Shown here: piece by piece, positions 43,936 through 54,393 of the stretch | How positions within the stretch are numbered: position 1 is the stretch's first letter | Layout: each line of letters begins with the position of its first letter | Origin: Heloderma charlesbogerti | Taxonomy: Eukaryota > Chordata > Lepidosauria > Squamata > Helodermatidae | Direction of reading: 5' to 3' | Assembly (NCBI GenBank): GCA_026122225.1 | Contig: JANEZZ010001959.1 | Span: 691,501-755,500, forward strand | Length of the DNA: 64,000 bases | The notes under the pieces: model-generated | The model's database searches: none | What the model saw: only the letters and a program-made list of their open reading frames with translations | Told to the model about the DNA's origin: nothing | Made by a program: the position numbers and the translations under genes

Positions 43936-46900
43936 GCAGTGGGTCAGCAGGTGGCTGTGAAGGCCAATTCTGGAACTACACAGCCTCCCACACTGAGGAC
44001 ATCGGTTTCCAGGTGGAAGGCGGTCATGATGAGGGTTTGCTTGACGTGCCTTCTGCTGAGCTTGTTTCTCCCTTTCACTCTGTACATGTGCTTCTTCAAA
44101 GTCCATAGTGCCTTTAATATAGGCTGACCTCCAGTTGGAACGCTCATGGGTTAGAGCTTCCCAGTTCTCAATGCTTATGTTACATTTTTTTAAATTAGCT
44201 TTGAGAGCATCTTTAAAACTCTTTTGATGTCCACCAATATTCTGTTTTCCATTCATAAGTTGGGAATAGAGTAGCTGCTTTGGAAGACAATAATCAGGCA
44301 TTCGAACAACATGGCCGATCCAACGAAGTTGATGTTGGAGAATCATTGTTTCAACACTGGTGGTCTTTGCTTCTTCCAGTACGCTGACATTAGTCTGTCT
44401 GTCTTCCCAAGTAATTTGCAGAATTTTTCAGAGGCAGCGTTGATGAAATCTTTCGAGAAGTTGGGAGTGGCGTTTATAGATGGTCCATGTTTCACAGGCA
44501 TACAGTAAGATCAGTAGTACAGTGGCTTTGTAAACAAGCATTTTGGTCACCCTGTGAATGTCCCGATCCTCGAACACTCTATGCTTCATTCGGGAGAATG
44601 CTACACTCGCAGAGCTCAAGCAATGCTGAATTTCAGCGTCGATGTTGGCTTTTGTGGAGGGATGGCTGCCAAGATAGGAAAAGTGATCAACATTTTCCAG
44701 CATCACACCATTAAGCTGGATTGATGGAGCTACAGAGGGGTTGGTTTGTGCTTGCTGGTAAAGCACTTTGGTTTTTTTGATGTTAAGCAAGAGGCCGAGC
44801 TTTTCATATGCTTCTGTGAAGATGTTTAGGATAGTTTGGAGGTCTTCCTCTGAGTGTGCGCAGATTATGTTACCATCAGCATATTGAAGTTCTATGACAG
44901 AGGTTGTAATTACCTTACTTTTTGCTTTCAGCCTATTGAGATTAAAAAGTTTTCCATCTGTTTGATATATGATTTCTACACCAGTGGGAAGTTTCCCTTC
45001 AACAAGGTGTACAATCATAGTGATGAAGATAGCAAATAAGGTTGGAGCAATGACGCATCCCTATTTAATGCCTGATCCCACTTTGAATGGATCACTTTGA
45101 GAGCCATTGTTATCCAAGATTCTTGCCATCATGTCATCATGGAGGAGCAGCAAGATGTTCACAAATTTATTAGGGCATCCAGTTTTCAGAAGGATGGTCC
45201 AGAGAGCAGTACGGTTTACCATGTTGAAGGCCTTAGTCAGATCAATAAACACCATGTACAGGGGTTGGTTTTGCTCCCTGCATTTTTCTTGGAGCTGTCG
45301 TGCGGTGAAGATCATATCCACTGTCCCCCTGGAAGGGCAGAAGCCATTTTGGGACTCAGGGAGGATGTCTTCTGAGATAGGTAGAAGGCGGTTTGCGAGG
45401 ATCCTTGCCAGGATTTTGCCTGCCATAACTAGAAGGGAGATGCCTCAGTAGTTTCCACAATCTGTTCTATCACCCTTTTTAAAGAGAGTGATAATTATGG
45501 CATCCCTGAAGTCTGCTGGGATCTCCTCCCTCATCCAGATTTTTTCGATGAGCTTGTGAAGCTGTTGTATAGCTTCAGGCCCTCCTTCTTTAAAGACTTC
45601 AGCAGGGATCCCATCGGGTCCACTAGCTTTATTATTTTTCTTTTGGTTAATGGCTTTACTGACGTCCTCCAAACTAGGGGATACTGCAAGCTCATCTCTG
45701 GTTTGTTTTTGTGGGATTTGTGAGAAAACCTCATCAGCCACAATAGAGTTACGGTTAAGGAGGTTGTGATAATGCTCTTTCCAATGCAGTGCAATAGACT
45801 TTTTGTCCTTTAGAAGTTTGGCACCATCTATTGAGCGTAAGGGGTTTGTACCATGGTTTATTGGTCCATAGATGGCCTTTGTGGCATTAAAAAAGCCCCG
45901 TGCATCATGGGCATCTGCAAAATGCTGAATTTCTTGAGCTTTCTTTATCCACTGGTGTTCATAAGTTCTCTAGTTCTTCTTTGGACCTCAGCCTTTGCAC
46001 TAGCATAGATTTTTTCTTAGCAGCACAGTTGATGTCTTTTTGCCATATTTGGAAGGCTTTCCTTTTCTTATCAGTGATATATTCAATCTCCCTATCATTC
46101 TCAACAAACCAATCCTGATGTTTCTTAGTTTGGTATCTGATAGTTTGTTCATAGGCTGTGATAATAGAAGTCTTCAGTTTATTCCATTGTTCCTCGACAT
46201 TTTCAGGGGTTTCCATAGGTAGATGTTCCTTGAGAGTTGTTTGAAAGTGGGCTCACTTAATAGGATCTTGAAGAGCTTGGGTGTTCATTTTACACCTTGG
46301 TTTTCTTCCTTGGAGCCTATGTTGAGGGACAATTTTAATGGCCATCATGGAACGAATTAATTGGTGTTCTGTCCAGCACTCGTCAGCACTCGTTATGGCT
46401 CTGGTGAGGAATACATCGCAGCAATCTCTGGCATGAACAATTACATAATCTAGAAGATGCCAGTGCTTCGACTGAGGGTGCTTCCATGATGTTTTAAATT
46501 TATTTTTCTGATGAAAAAGTGTGTTGGTAATGACAAGATTATGCTCTGCACATTTAGTCAGAAGTAAAATTCCATTCTGGTTGCTATTGCCGACTCCTTC
46601 TTTCCCAATGGTCCCCAGCCACAAATCAAAATCACGCCCAACTCTTGCATTGAAATCACCAAGGAGGATGATTTTGTCCTCCTTAGGTATTTCTGATAAG
46701 ATGGTGTCCAGCTGGGAGTAAACATTTTCTTTGATGTCTTCATCAGCATCTAATGTTGGTGCATAGACACTTAGAATAGTTGCCTGCTGGTTTTTGGTGA
46801 GTTTTATTCGGAGGGTTGAGAGTCATTCGTTAATGCCAGGAAGAACTTCTGACAAGAGCTTCATAAGATCATTTTTAATAGCAAAGCCTACTCCATGTAT

Positions 46901-48075
46901 TCGTCGTTCTTGTTCAGGTAGTCCTTTCCAGAAGAAGGTGTAACCTTTTTCTTCCTTCAGTTGTCCCTCTCCTGCTCTTCGAGTTTCTTGGAGTGCTGCT
47001 ATGTCAATGTTAAAATGTCTCAGCTCCCTTGCAATGATGGCAGTCCTGTGTTCAGGGGGTTCACTATCTGTATTGCCCAGCAGTGTCAGTGTCCGTATAT
47101 TAGGGTTGGACAAAAGTCCTTTACCTGTCATCGAAGGACGTTCATGGTGGGGGGGAGGCGCTTCGCTGGTCCCCCCGCGAAGTTCAGGCCAGGGGGGGGG
47201 AGGCTTCCTGCCTCGCCCTGGCCAGAATTCAGGCCGGGGAGGAGGCTTCCTGCCTCGCCCGGCCGCAAACGCGAAAGTAAAAAAAAAAAAAAAGCCCCCT
47301 AATAGGCTACGTGACAATTCACGTAGCCTATCACGGCTAGATCTGCAAAGTCAGCCGTGATAGGCTACGTCAATCGTCACGTAGCCTATCACGGGTGACT
47401 TAAAAAAAAAAAAAAAGCGCGTACGCTAATGGCGGCCCCCATAGGGAGCCGCCATTCGCGTTCCTTATTTAGTCGCTGTAGTTGCCCTTATTTTCGCCAT
47501 AGTCTACGTAAACATTTACGTAGACTACAGCAACCAAATAAGGAACGCAAATGGCGGCTCCCTATGGGGGCCGCCATTATCCGTACGCGCTTTTTTTTTT
47601 TTTTTAAGTCACCCGTGATAGGCTACGTGACGATTGACGTAGCCTATCACGGCTGACTTTGCGGACCAGCCACCGGGAGGGACATTCGGTGAAGGTAAGT
47701 CCCGTCCCGGGGTGTGTGTGCGGGGGGCGGGGGGGTTCGGAGGATTTCTCCCCGAAACTTGTTCGGGGGGCCGAACACGTTGGCGCTCGGCCCCCCGAAG
47801 TTTCGGGGAGAAATTCTCCGCCATCCCTACCGTATATTCCATGTTCCAAAGTTCATTTGCCTTTTGCGACTGCTAAATGGTGACCCCACTGGATGCGGTA
47901 ATCCATTCAGGGAGAAGATGAGGCAGACTATGTTTAGAGCACCTTTTCTAGCCCCCTCCCCATACAGGGTGAGCAGAGTGGATCCTGAATAGGACTGCTC
48001 AGTCGTGGATACAGCTGCTGAACTACTCAACTGCCTCGGTCCTTGAGTCAGGATGACGGAGTCTGTATCCACCAC
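43936..48075 (-). pseudogene. LINE endonuclease-reverse transcriptase pseudogene
   Basis: Coding order on the minus strand: ORF from about 48075; NFGTWNIR at the hAT junction (47838-47862); endonuclease blocks AALQETRRAGEG and YTFFWKGLPEQERRIHGVGF (47010-46870); RT region with ASGPDGIPAEVFKEG (about 45600), QNGFCPSRGTVDMIF (about 45340) and FIDLTKAFN; catalytic box near 44870; RCL near 44430; and a C-terminal C-x2-C-x12-H-x3-H finger at 43936-44001. The frame upstream of the hAT and that downstream are compatible once the 737-bp insertion is subtracted, so it was open when hit. Later lesions: stops at 46823-46825, 46253-46255, 45445-45447, 45061-45063 and 44428-44430, a frameshift between 45959 and 45741, and the second catalytic Asp replaced by Gly (GGT at 44872-44874). 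Confidence 0.9.
47101..47829. mobile_element. Palindromic hAT element nested in LINE
   Basis: 729 bp, starting TAGGGTTGG and ending CCATCCCTA, with perfect 8-bp CCGTATAT duplications at 47093-47100 and 47830-47837. The centre (near 47505) is flanked by ~155-bp arms that are near-perfect inverted copies: GTAGACTA..., an AAATAAGGAACGC..ATGGCGGC block, poly-A/poly-T, and TCACCCGTGATAGGCTACGT. CGTAGCCTATCACGG recurs in both orientations inside each arm. CpG-rich and noncoding. Related to 25150-25563. Confidence 0.95.
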
Positions 48076-48522
48076 CCATGTGCCAATCCATGACTAGGGC
48101 TTCCGGATTTCACAGTCCTGCCCCCGTTGCCATTCCCCGATCGCCATGGGACTTTTGGTTGGTTTGGGTTTAAATTGGAAGATGCCTGTGCGTGAATTTG
48201 TTTAATGTGTGGAGATCAGTGCACAATGATCAACACACAGTCTTCACAGAAAAAGGCTCTAATCCAATGGCATGGATATCATGACAATTGGTGGTCCTTT
48301 ACCTGCTGCAGCCTTCATCTGCTTTCTCAGCCATTGTAACATAAGCTTGTTATCTTCCACCTGTTCTGCCGCTGAGGACTTTCTTGGTTCCTCCCCCTTG
48401 ATCTTACCGCCATGGGTGACCCTGCTGGGAGTACATGACTCCCGACGGCTTTGCTCACAGGGTTCATTGGAACACACAAGCCCACTCACCACAGCAAGGT
48501 GACGATGCAGCGAGTAAGATTA

Positions 48523-48535
48523 TGTAATGGACATC
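48523..48535. repeat. Target-site duplication of LINE, right
   Basis: TGTAATGGACATC, identical to 43857-43869. Confidence 0.92.
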
Positions 48536-48668
48536 TAACACCTGAATGGTGTAGTTCAGGTAAAGGTCTTTGGGTGGCATGGTATAACAGTGGGCTGGCA
48601 TGCATGTAATGCTCTTGATTGCTTAACCATAATTAAACAACCACAGTTAAGCGTACCTTGGGTATAAG

Positions 48669-48885
48669 GCACGGCTATAGCTCAGTGGTAGAGCACATGC
48701 TTTGTGTGTGTAAAAATATATGCCTTTGTATTTTCATCCTGTACGCCACCTTGAAAGGGATCTACCCTTAAAGGTGCCCTAAAAATAAATTTAAATAAAT
48801 AAACGAAAGTTCTCAGGGTCAATCCTTGTCATCTTCAGGTGGGGATGGAAAGACCCCTCTCTAAACTTCCCTAGAGTAGGAGTGA
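48669..48885 (+). mobile_element. tRNA-derived SINE split by an L2-type tail
   Basis: The head GGCTATAGCTCAGTGGTAGAG at 48671 is close to a tRNA A box. After TTTGTGTGTG the SINE is interrupted by 48711-48806, then resumes with CAGGGTCAATCCTTGTCATC and GGAAAGACCCCT. Confidence 0.75.
48711..48806 (+). mobile_element. L2-type LINE 3' tail nested in SINE
   Basis: GTACGCCACCTTGAAAGGGAT ... CCCTAAAAATAAATTTAAAT, an L2-like 3' terminus lying between the A- and B-box halves of the SINE. Confidence 0.6.
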
Positions 48886-49594
48886 GGCACTCTTTGGGGT
48901 CCAGAGGAGTGAAGGAGACTGAGTTGGCTTCACTCCTCCCCAGCCTAGGTACTGGGTGGAGGAATGTTTCTCCACCTAGTGCCTCAGCTAAGGCCCTGGC
49001 TTTAGTGTACATTGGTTTTCCCTGGCTGTTGTAAAGTGATGGAGCTGGCTTTGCTCTTCCTCTGTCTTCCCTGTACAGGGAACATGAGATAGGAGCAAAG
49101 CTAGCTCAGACCGCTTTGCTCTTCCCTAACCTTCTAATGGATGTGGAGTGTTTTCATCCTGCGTTTCAGCCGGGGTGACTTCACCTACCTTGTAACTTCT
49201 CCCATTAGGGGGTGGTATGGGGGGAGCAGTGCACTAAGGAAGGGGAATCTCCACTGTTATCGCTGATCAGTGATCAGACTTCCTGTGTGTCAGTCACCCC
49301 CCCACATACACACACACATTTGGAGGGGGAGTGGCATAAAGGAGAATCTCCACTGTTATCGCTGATAACTGAGCAGAGATAATAGCAGGGCTTCCTCCCC
49401 TGGCTAGCTTCTGGGAGATGGGGTCTTGGGGAGGAGGTAGGCTTGGGGAGGAGAGGTGGCATGGCCTGTGGAGGGAACCAAGTCTCTGCAGGCCAGAACC
49501 TCCTTGGGCCACATTAGGCCCAAAGGCAGGAGGTTCCCCAACCCTGCCGTAGTGCTTCTGTCAGTCAGTGTAGATAATACTGAGCTAGATAATT
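48886..49594. other. Unassigned DNA with local direct repeat
   Basis: No gene recognised. ATCTCCACTGTTATCGCTGAT at about 49247 recurs at about 49345. The end near 49535-49560 (GGAGGTTCCCCAACCCTGCC) looks like a hAT-MITE right terminus. Confidence 0.45.
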
Positions 49595-49692
49595 GGATAG
49601 CACCTTGCCTAGCTCCTTTGGAGTTCTGACTGGTTCTGAATGAAACCCAGAGTGGATCCACTGCCCCACTGACATAGGAGCCACCAGCCTCT
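49595..49692. mobile_element. CAGTGGAGG MITE, right half
   Basis: CTCCTTTGGAGTTCTGACTGG and CCCACTGACATAGGAGCCAC, matching the right half of 61603-61822. The left half is absent. Confidence 0.7.
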
Positions 49693-51001
49693 AATATTAA
49701 CTACAGTTAATATCTGTGTTGATGAAACATCCTTGGTGAAGGCAAACAGATGACAGAAAAGAGCAATTCACACTCCAGGAATAGGCTATGTGGTGGAGGC
49801 AATATGAGTCCTAGTGGCCCATTCTTCATAAGTTAACTATGGTTTAGTAATAGCCAAAACGAGGAGGGAATAATGGACTGAGCACTCCTGTGGGTGCCCC
49901 ATGTCCTGTGCATTTCCAGCAGAAAATAGATTGAAAGCTTCACTGTGGCACTGCTTGGTTTTATTGTGCCAATGTCATTTTTAAAAATGTTTCTTTACAA
50001 AGCTTCTTTACCACAGAGTGGAGAGAAAATGTGGAGAATGTGCTTTATCTATTAAAAAATGTAATGAAGAACTGAGCTGAACAAGTGCATTGTTTGGATG
50101 CCTGTCCACTTGGATAACTATTTCCAAAATATACACAAATTCTGTTAGGATATTTGTAATTTAAAAACGTTCTTGCAATCCATTGAGAAAGCAAAATGCT
50201 CCTAATATGCAAATGGATGAGCAACCCTTTCAGTCCCCCCAAATCAGCTTCTTGACAGTAGGGAAACAAAGGGGCTTCAGAGCTGTCTAATAGCTTTTGT
50301 TTTGATTTATTATCTAAGATTTGAAATAGCAAATAGACCCAACGCAAAGAGACGGCTGGAATTTTTCCCCCCAGCAAGTCTTTCTCCACTAATTAGCTCC
50401 CAAGAGGTGAGAGATTTTTGTTCTGGCTTCAGCTTTGAACAGAAGGAGCCAGGCTTCCCTCCCCTTTTTCCATTGGCATTCAAAATGTGTATTGTTTAAA
50501 ATCAGAAGCCATAGCTGATAGCCATAAATGATTAATATGCTATTTATAGGATACAATTTTCTGCAGTGTACAATAGGCACATCTTGCATCATTCTTCTTT
50601 CAAGGCTTTCAAAGCCAAATTATGCTGAAAGTTTGTTTGTTAGGCCTTCTGGAAGTGCAAACCATCAAAATGATTCAGCTTCAAGTTGATGGGCTGTGCA
50701 GCTGTATTTAATTAATAAAACCCCCTATCCCTGGATGTCAGGTGGGAATCTGCTTGTGCTTAGTGGAAACTCCAAAGTTCAGGGTGGTTCTTCAGTGCAA
50801 GACCACTTCATTGCTATCAAGAAATTACCTTGCAAAGATGTTGCATATTCAGGGCAAAGTAGAGGTAAAAGTGAAATGACAAAAGAGCATAGTACTAATG
50901 GGCCAGATGTTCCTCCAGTAGGGACTGTTACCGTCTGAGAAACAATTACTGCATCATTCACATTAATGCTACTTTAGTTTACAGCAGCCTCCACCAGCCT
51001 T
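49693..51001. other. Unassigned, repeat-poor DNA
   Basis: No gene recognised. 50040-50640 lacks repeats I recognise and carries an octamer-like ATGCAAAT, a CTAATTAGCT and a GATTAATATG. See findings. Confidence 0.4.
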
Positions 51002-51108
51002 CATAGAATCATAGAATCACAGAATAGTAGGGTTTGAAGGGGCCTATAAGACCCTCTAGTCCAACCCCCTGCTCAATGCAGGAATCCAAGTCAGAGCATC
51101 CTTGGGTC
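51002..51108 (-). mobile_element. CR1 LINE 3' end
   Basis: TCATAGAATCATAGAATCAC, GGGTTTGAAGGGGCC and CCAACCCCCTGCTCAATGC. Only the 3' terminus is present. Confidence 0.9.
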
Positions 51109-51539
51109 CCAGTATGTCAGTGGGAGAATTCAACAGGTGCTTATTTTTTCTTCCATTAAAAAGAATGGGACTTACAAGTACTTAACGTTTAGTGTTGAAT
51201 GGATCCAGATAGTATGTTTTTGAAACCCCAGCATAGTTTTTACTATCCAGGCAAAATAAGGTGGTTTTCATTTAAGGAGAATTAAGTTTTGTGAAACTTC
51301 AAATATTCCCGGATTTAACTACCCCTTTCAGACTAATTTTTTTTTTCTTAAGCCCTCTCACTCCCTTCATCTTTGTCCCATCAGTTATACTTTGATTATA
51401 AACCCTCCAGGAATGGAATGTGTCACTTTGGTTTATTCAGCAAGTTATAGAGCAATGTTGGAATAAAATAAATTCTTACTAGAGTTAGTACTACTGATTT
51501 GTATTTTGAAGAGGTATCTATTTACAGCTTGATGTAGGA
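51109..51539. other. Unassigned DNA
   Basis: No gene recognised. A T run lies at 51339-51347. Confidence 0.45.
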
Positions 51540-51672
51540 CAGCATTCCACATCCTGGTGCCCTCCAGAGGTTTTTGACTGCAACTCCCATCAGGCTCAGT
51601 CAGCATACCCAAGGGTCAGGGATGATGGGAGTTGTAGTACACATCTGGAGGGTGCCAGGTTGGGGAAGGCTG
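51540..51672. mobile_element. Foldback MITE (CAGCCTTCC type)
   Basis: Left CAGCATTCCACATCCTGGTG and right CCAGGTTGGGGAAGGCTG inverted arms, with CAACTCCCATCAGGCTCAG / GATGATGGGAGTTGTAGT inside. ATTTACAG occurs both at 51520-51527 and just right of the element, but 12 bases from the left arm. Confidence 0.8.
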
Positions 51673-52345
51673 ATTTACAGTGTGGTTACTAAGTATTTTG
51701 CTATGCCCTCTCATCAAAATAGATCCATAGCCAAGACAGATGACGTCTAGGAGTCCTAAGCTTAGAAGGTACAGGTTAGCTTTCACAGCCTGGAAAGCAA
51801 AATATGATACTAACAGACCAATCCCATCCAGAGACTGCCAGGGAACCTCACCTCTTTACTGCACTGCTTTGCACCCTTTGCTAAAGTGCATGTGTTATCC
51901 TGAATCTAAATTTCAATCCCTGTTTTTTGGAGAGGCACCCTCCCCCCCCCGTTTGTATCATCTATAGATTACATAAGCATGTTCTCCATGGATTTTAGGG
52001 TTTCAATCAGTGGCATAGTCAGAAACATGTCTGATAGTGATGTCTTATCAAATTCTGTCTGAAGCTAGATTCTTCTCAGGGCCTAAGGTGATCTTAGACC
52101 ATCTACCCTGGGTGACCGGCCAGATGGGCAATTAATAAATTTAATAAACAAACAAACAAATAAATAAACCCAACCTTTTTTGATTCTGCCATGATTCATG
52201 TAGTAAGCATCTCATGAAAACGTAGTGAAGTCCTGGATAATGAATATGTAGCTTGGCTTTTGTGGTGGTGGTGGTGTGGATGGATTCCCTATTTGACATC
52301 CTTCCTGCTATTCAAATAATTCTGTTATAGGAATTGTAATGTTGT
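51673..52345. other. Mostly unassigned; L2-type tail at 52085-52168
   Basis: No gene recognised. 52085-52168 ends TTTAATAAACAAACAAACAA after GGGTGACCGGCCAGATGGGC, the form of an L2-type 3' tail on the plus strand. Confidence 0.45.
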
Positions 52346-52742
52346 GATGGCTATATGCTACATCCAGTATCAGAGGCAGTGTGCCAGTTGATGGGGAACA
52401 CGAGCAGGAGGGTCCTATTGTCCTACTTGCTGGTTTCCCACAGGCAGCTGATTGGCCATTGTGTGAACAGTATGTATGTATGTATTTATTATCATCACAT
52501 TTATATCCCACCTTTTCTCCCTCTCCATTTTATCCCCACAACAACCCTGTGAGGTCGGTTAGGTTGAGAGTCAATGACTGGCCCAAAGTCACCCAGTGAG
52601 CTTCATGGCCAAGTGGGGACTTGAACCTGGATCTCCCCAGTCCCAGTCAAATGGTCTTACCACTTCACCACACTGGCTGTCAATGCTGGACTAGACAGAC
52701 CCTTGTCAAATCCAGCAAGGCTCTTCTTATGTTCTTATGATT
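52346..52742 (+). mobile_element. CR1/L3-like LINE 3' fragment split by SINE
   Basis: GATGGCTATATGCTACATCC to GCCATTGTGTGAACAG, then after the SINE AATGCTGGACTAGACAGACC to TTCTTATGTTCTTATGA. The two parts join exactly as in the copy at 10005. Confidence 0.8.
52471..52682 (-). mobile_element. tRNA-derived SINE nested in LINE
   Basis: Minus copy of the 5883 family. Head near 52660-52682 (GTGGTGAAGTGGTAAGACC on the minus strand), B-box-like AGGTTCAAGTCCCC, body CACTGGGTGACTTTGGGCCA, tail ATATAAATGTGATGATAATA with (ATAC)n. Confidence 0.85.
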
Positions 52743-53381
52743 GTCGTGGAAACAGGAAGTAAATCTTGAACATCATCCAGAATGTGGTATGTGTTGTCAT
52801 ATGGTGTTTGCATTTCTAGTTGTTATAGCTAAGGTTCTGTGACTGCCCCACTACTACATTCAATAGTCAATTAGCATACACAGCTAGAAGTAAAATTCTA
52901 AAAAAGCAAAATAATTGAGTTTATTATGATGCCCCTCTTTGCAGTGGCCATAAAATAACTGCAACCAGGACCCAATCTACATGGGAAATTTAGTGTAGTG
53001 CTACTGTGCCTCACAGATGGACATGACGCATGACATTATCCCCAATCTGTATCAGTGCTGGCTTTTCTTGCTGTAAAAACCACATTTTTGCAATGCCCTT
53101 TTGTGATGGATATTTCCTTTCCTCTGACTTCTCTGCATTTTGGGACTCAGTGTGTTCTAAACTTGTGGTACTCCTTGCACTGGCTGAGAGAAGTGACATT
53201 GCAAGGAGGAATAGAAAGTTTCATCAGTGATGGGTGGACCCGATAGGAATGGATTAATTCCTCTAATGGGGGAGAGGAGTTAATCCATTCCTGTTGGCTT
53301 CACCCTCCGCTAACCAAAACCGGGTTTTGTTTTTTTAAAATAGAGTTTGCTAATACATACCTGCAGAAGTGTGAATCTGTG

Positions 53382-53414
<33 letters not shown>

Positions 53415-54393
53415 TTCTTCTGGGTTTTGTCCTGCTCTCTCTCTCTGCCCTGCCCAGTGAACTGAAGGATGAATGCAAAACTGCTTCCCCTCCACCCCCC
53501 TCCTGCCTTTGAAAAAAATAAAATTTGGAATGTCTTTTCAACCTTTCCTAACTCTCTCTTTTGTCCTTTTTATTTCTTTGCCTCCAGGAACAACTAGCTG
53601 AAAACACCCCAATATACATGTCTGCTTAGAAGCAAGCATTCTCTTCAATGAGGCTTACTTCTGAGAAAGTCAGCATGTTGCTTTTGAGATGACTTTTTTA
53701 AAAAAAAAACACCTTTCTACTCCTTCACATCATCGCACCTACGTATAAGCTTCATGGATGTTTTTAAAAAAGGAAGGAAACTTGTTGATATCCCAAGACT
53801 CTGCCAAATTAATGCAGTCTAAGAGTATGTTTGCCTCACAAAAGCGAGATTTATATCAAGTCTGCATCACATTAATTCAAGAAAATGTGTTATTAAACTG
53901 CATCAGTGTGGGAAGATGCTTCCGTGCAGATTGGGCCCAGATCTGATGTGTGGGAACAGCGATGTCTCTTTATCTAGTGTAATCTGTTTCAGTGGCAGCT
54001 GGAAGGAGGAGTGGTGGGCAATAAGAAGGGAATGCCACTGCCTAGTGAACAAAGGGGAAAGTGTTTCACACCATTACTGGTGAACATCATCACTTGGAAG
54101 CAAGGGCAGGCAATGGCTTTGGAAGTACCATACACATACAGGTGTGCTGGTGGTAAAAAGCCAATGGCTGATTGTCCTGGGTCCATGAAAGATGCTATGA
54201 AACTGACATATTGAGTCACCATTTCTTTGATTTAGTTTTGAAAGCATCTTTACTCCACTCTTTAGCCCCAAAAGCTCTGTGAAGGAGTGCCATGTATATA
54301 ACTGTTGTTCTGTAGCGTTTACTTCGTGTAGCCTCTGAGAGGCAATAATGTATCTGAGTAGGCTTAGGCCTTGTTTTGTTGCTGTCAAAGGCC
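52743..54393. other. Unassigned DNA with (CA)n
   Basis: No gene recognised. (AC)n at 53388-53414. 53620-53680 has a TTCAATGAGGCTTACTTCTGA patch (squamate dispersed motif). Confidence 0.45.

Larger units (their letters stand above)
43870..48522 (-). mobile_element. Full-span EN/RT LINE (RTE/CFDP2-like), dead
   Basis: Minus-strand non-LTR retrotransposon bounded by 13-bp duplications, with a (GAT)n 3' tail (43870-43887). Without the nested hAT and its extra octamer it is about 3.9 kb. From 5' to 3': a leader with a small open frame, an AP-type endonuclease, a reverse transcriptase and a C-terminal C2H2 finger. The FGTWNIR endonuclease start resembles RTE-like proteins such as those annotated craniofacial development protein 2. 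Clade placement is tentative. ATCTTACTCG occurs near both element ends. Confidence 0.9.

Noticed and set aside
47101..47829. CpG island promoter of a host gene
   Set aside because: CpG richness is explained by the hAT element, which has defined ends and a target duplication.
47429..48000. Open frames on both strands across the CpG-rich segment
   Set aside because: They lie in the palindromic hAT element, and symmetry produces mirror frames. No protein family is visible.
48671..48720. tRNA gene (TAGCTCAGTGGTAGAGCA)
   Set aside because: Only the A-box half is intact, there is no cloverleaf, and the rest matches the SINE family seen four other times.
51520..51680. ATTTACAG as a perfect 8-bp duplication for the foldback MITE
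   Set aside because: The left copy is 12 bases away from the inverted arm, so it may be coincidence.
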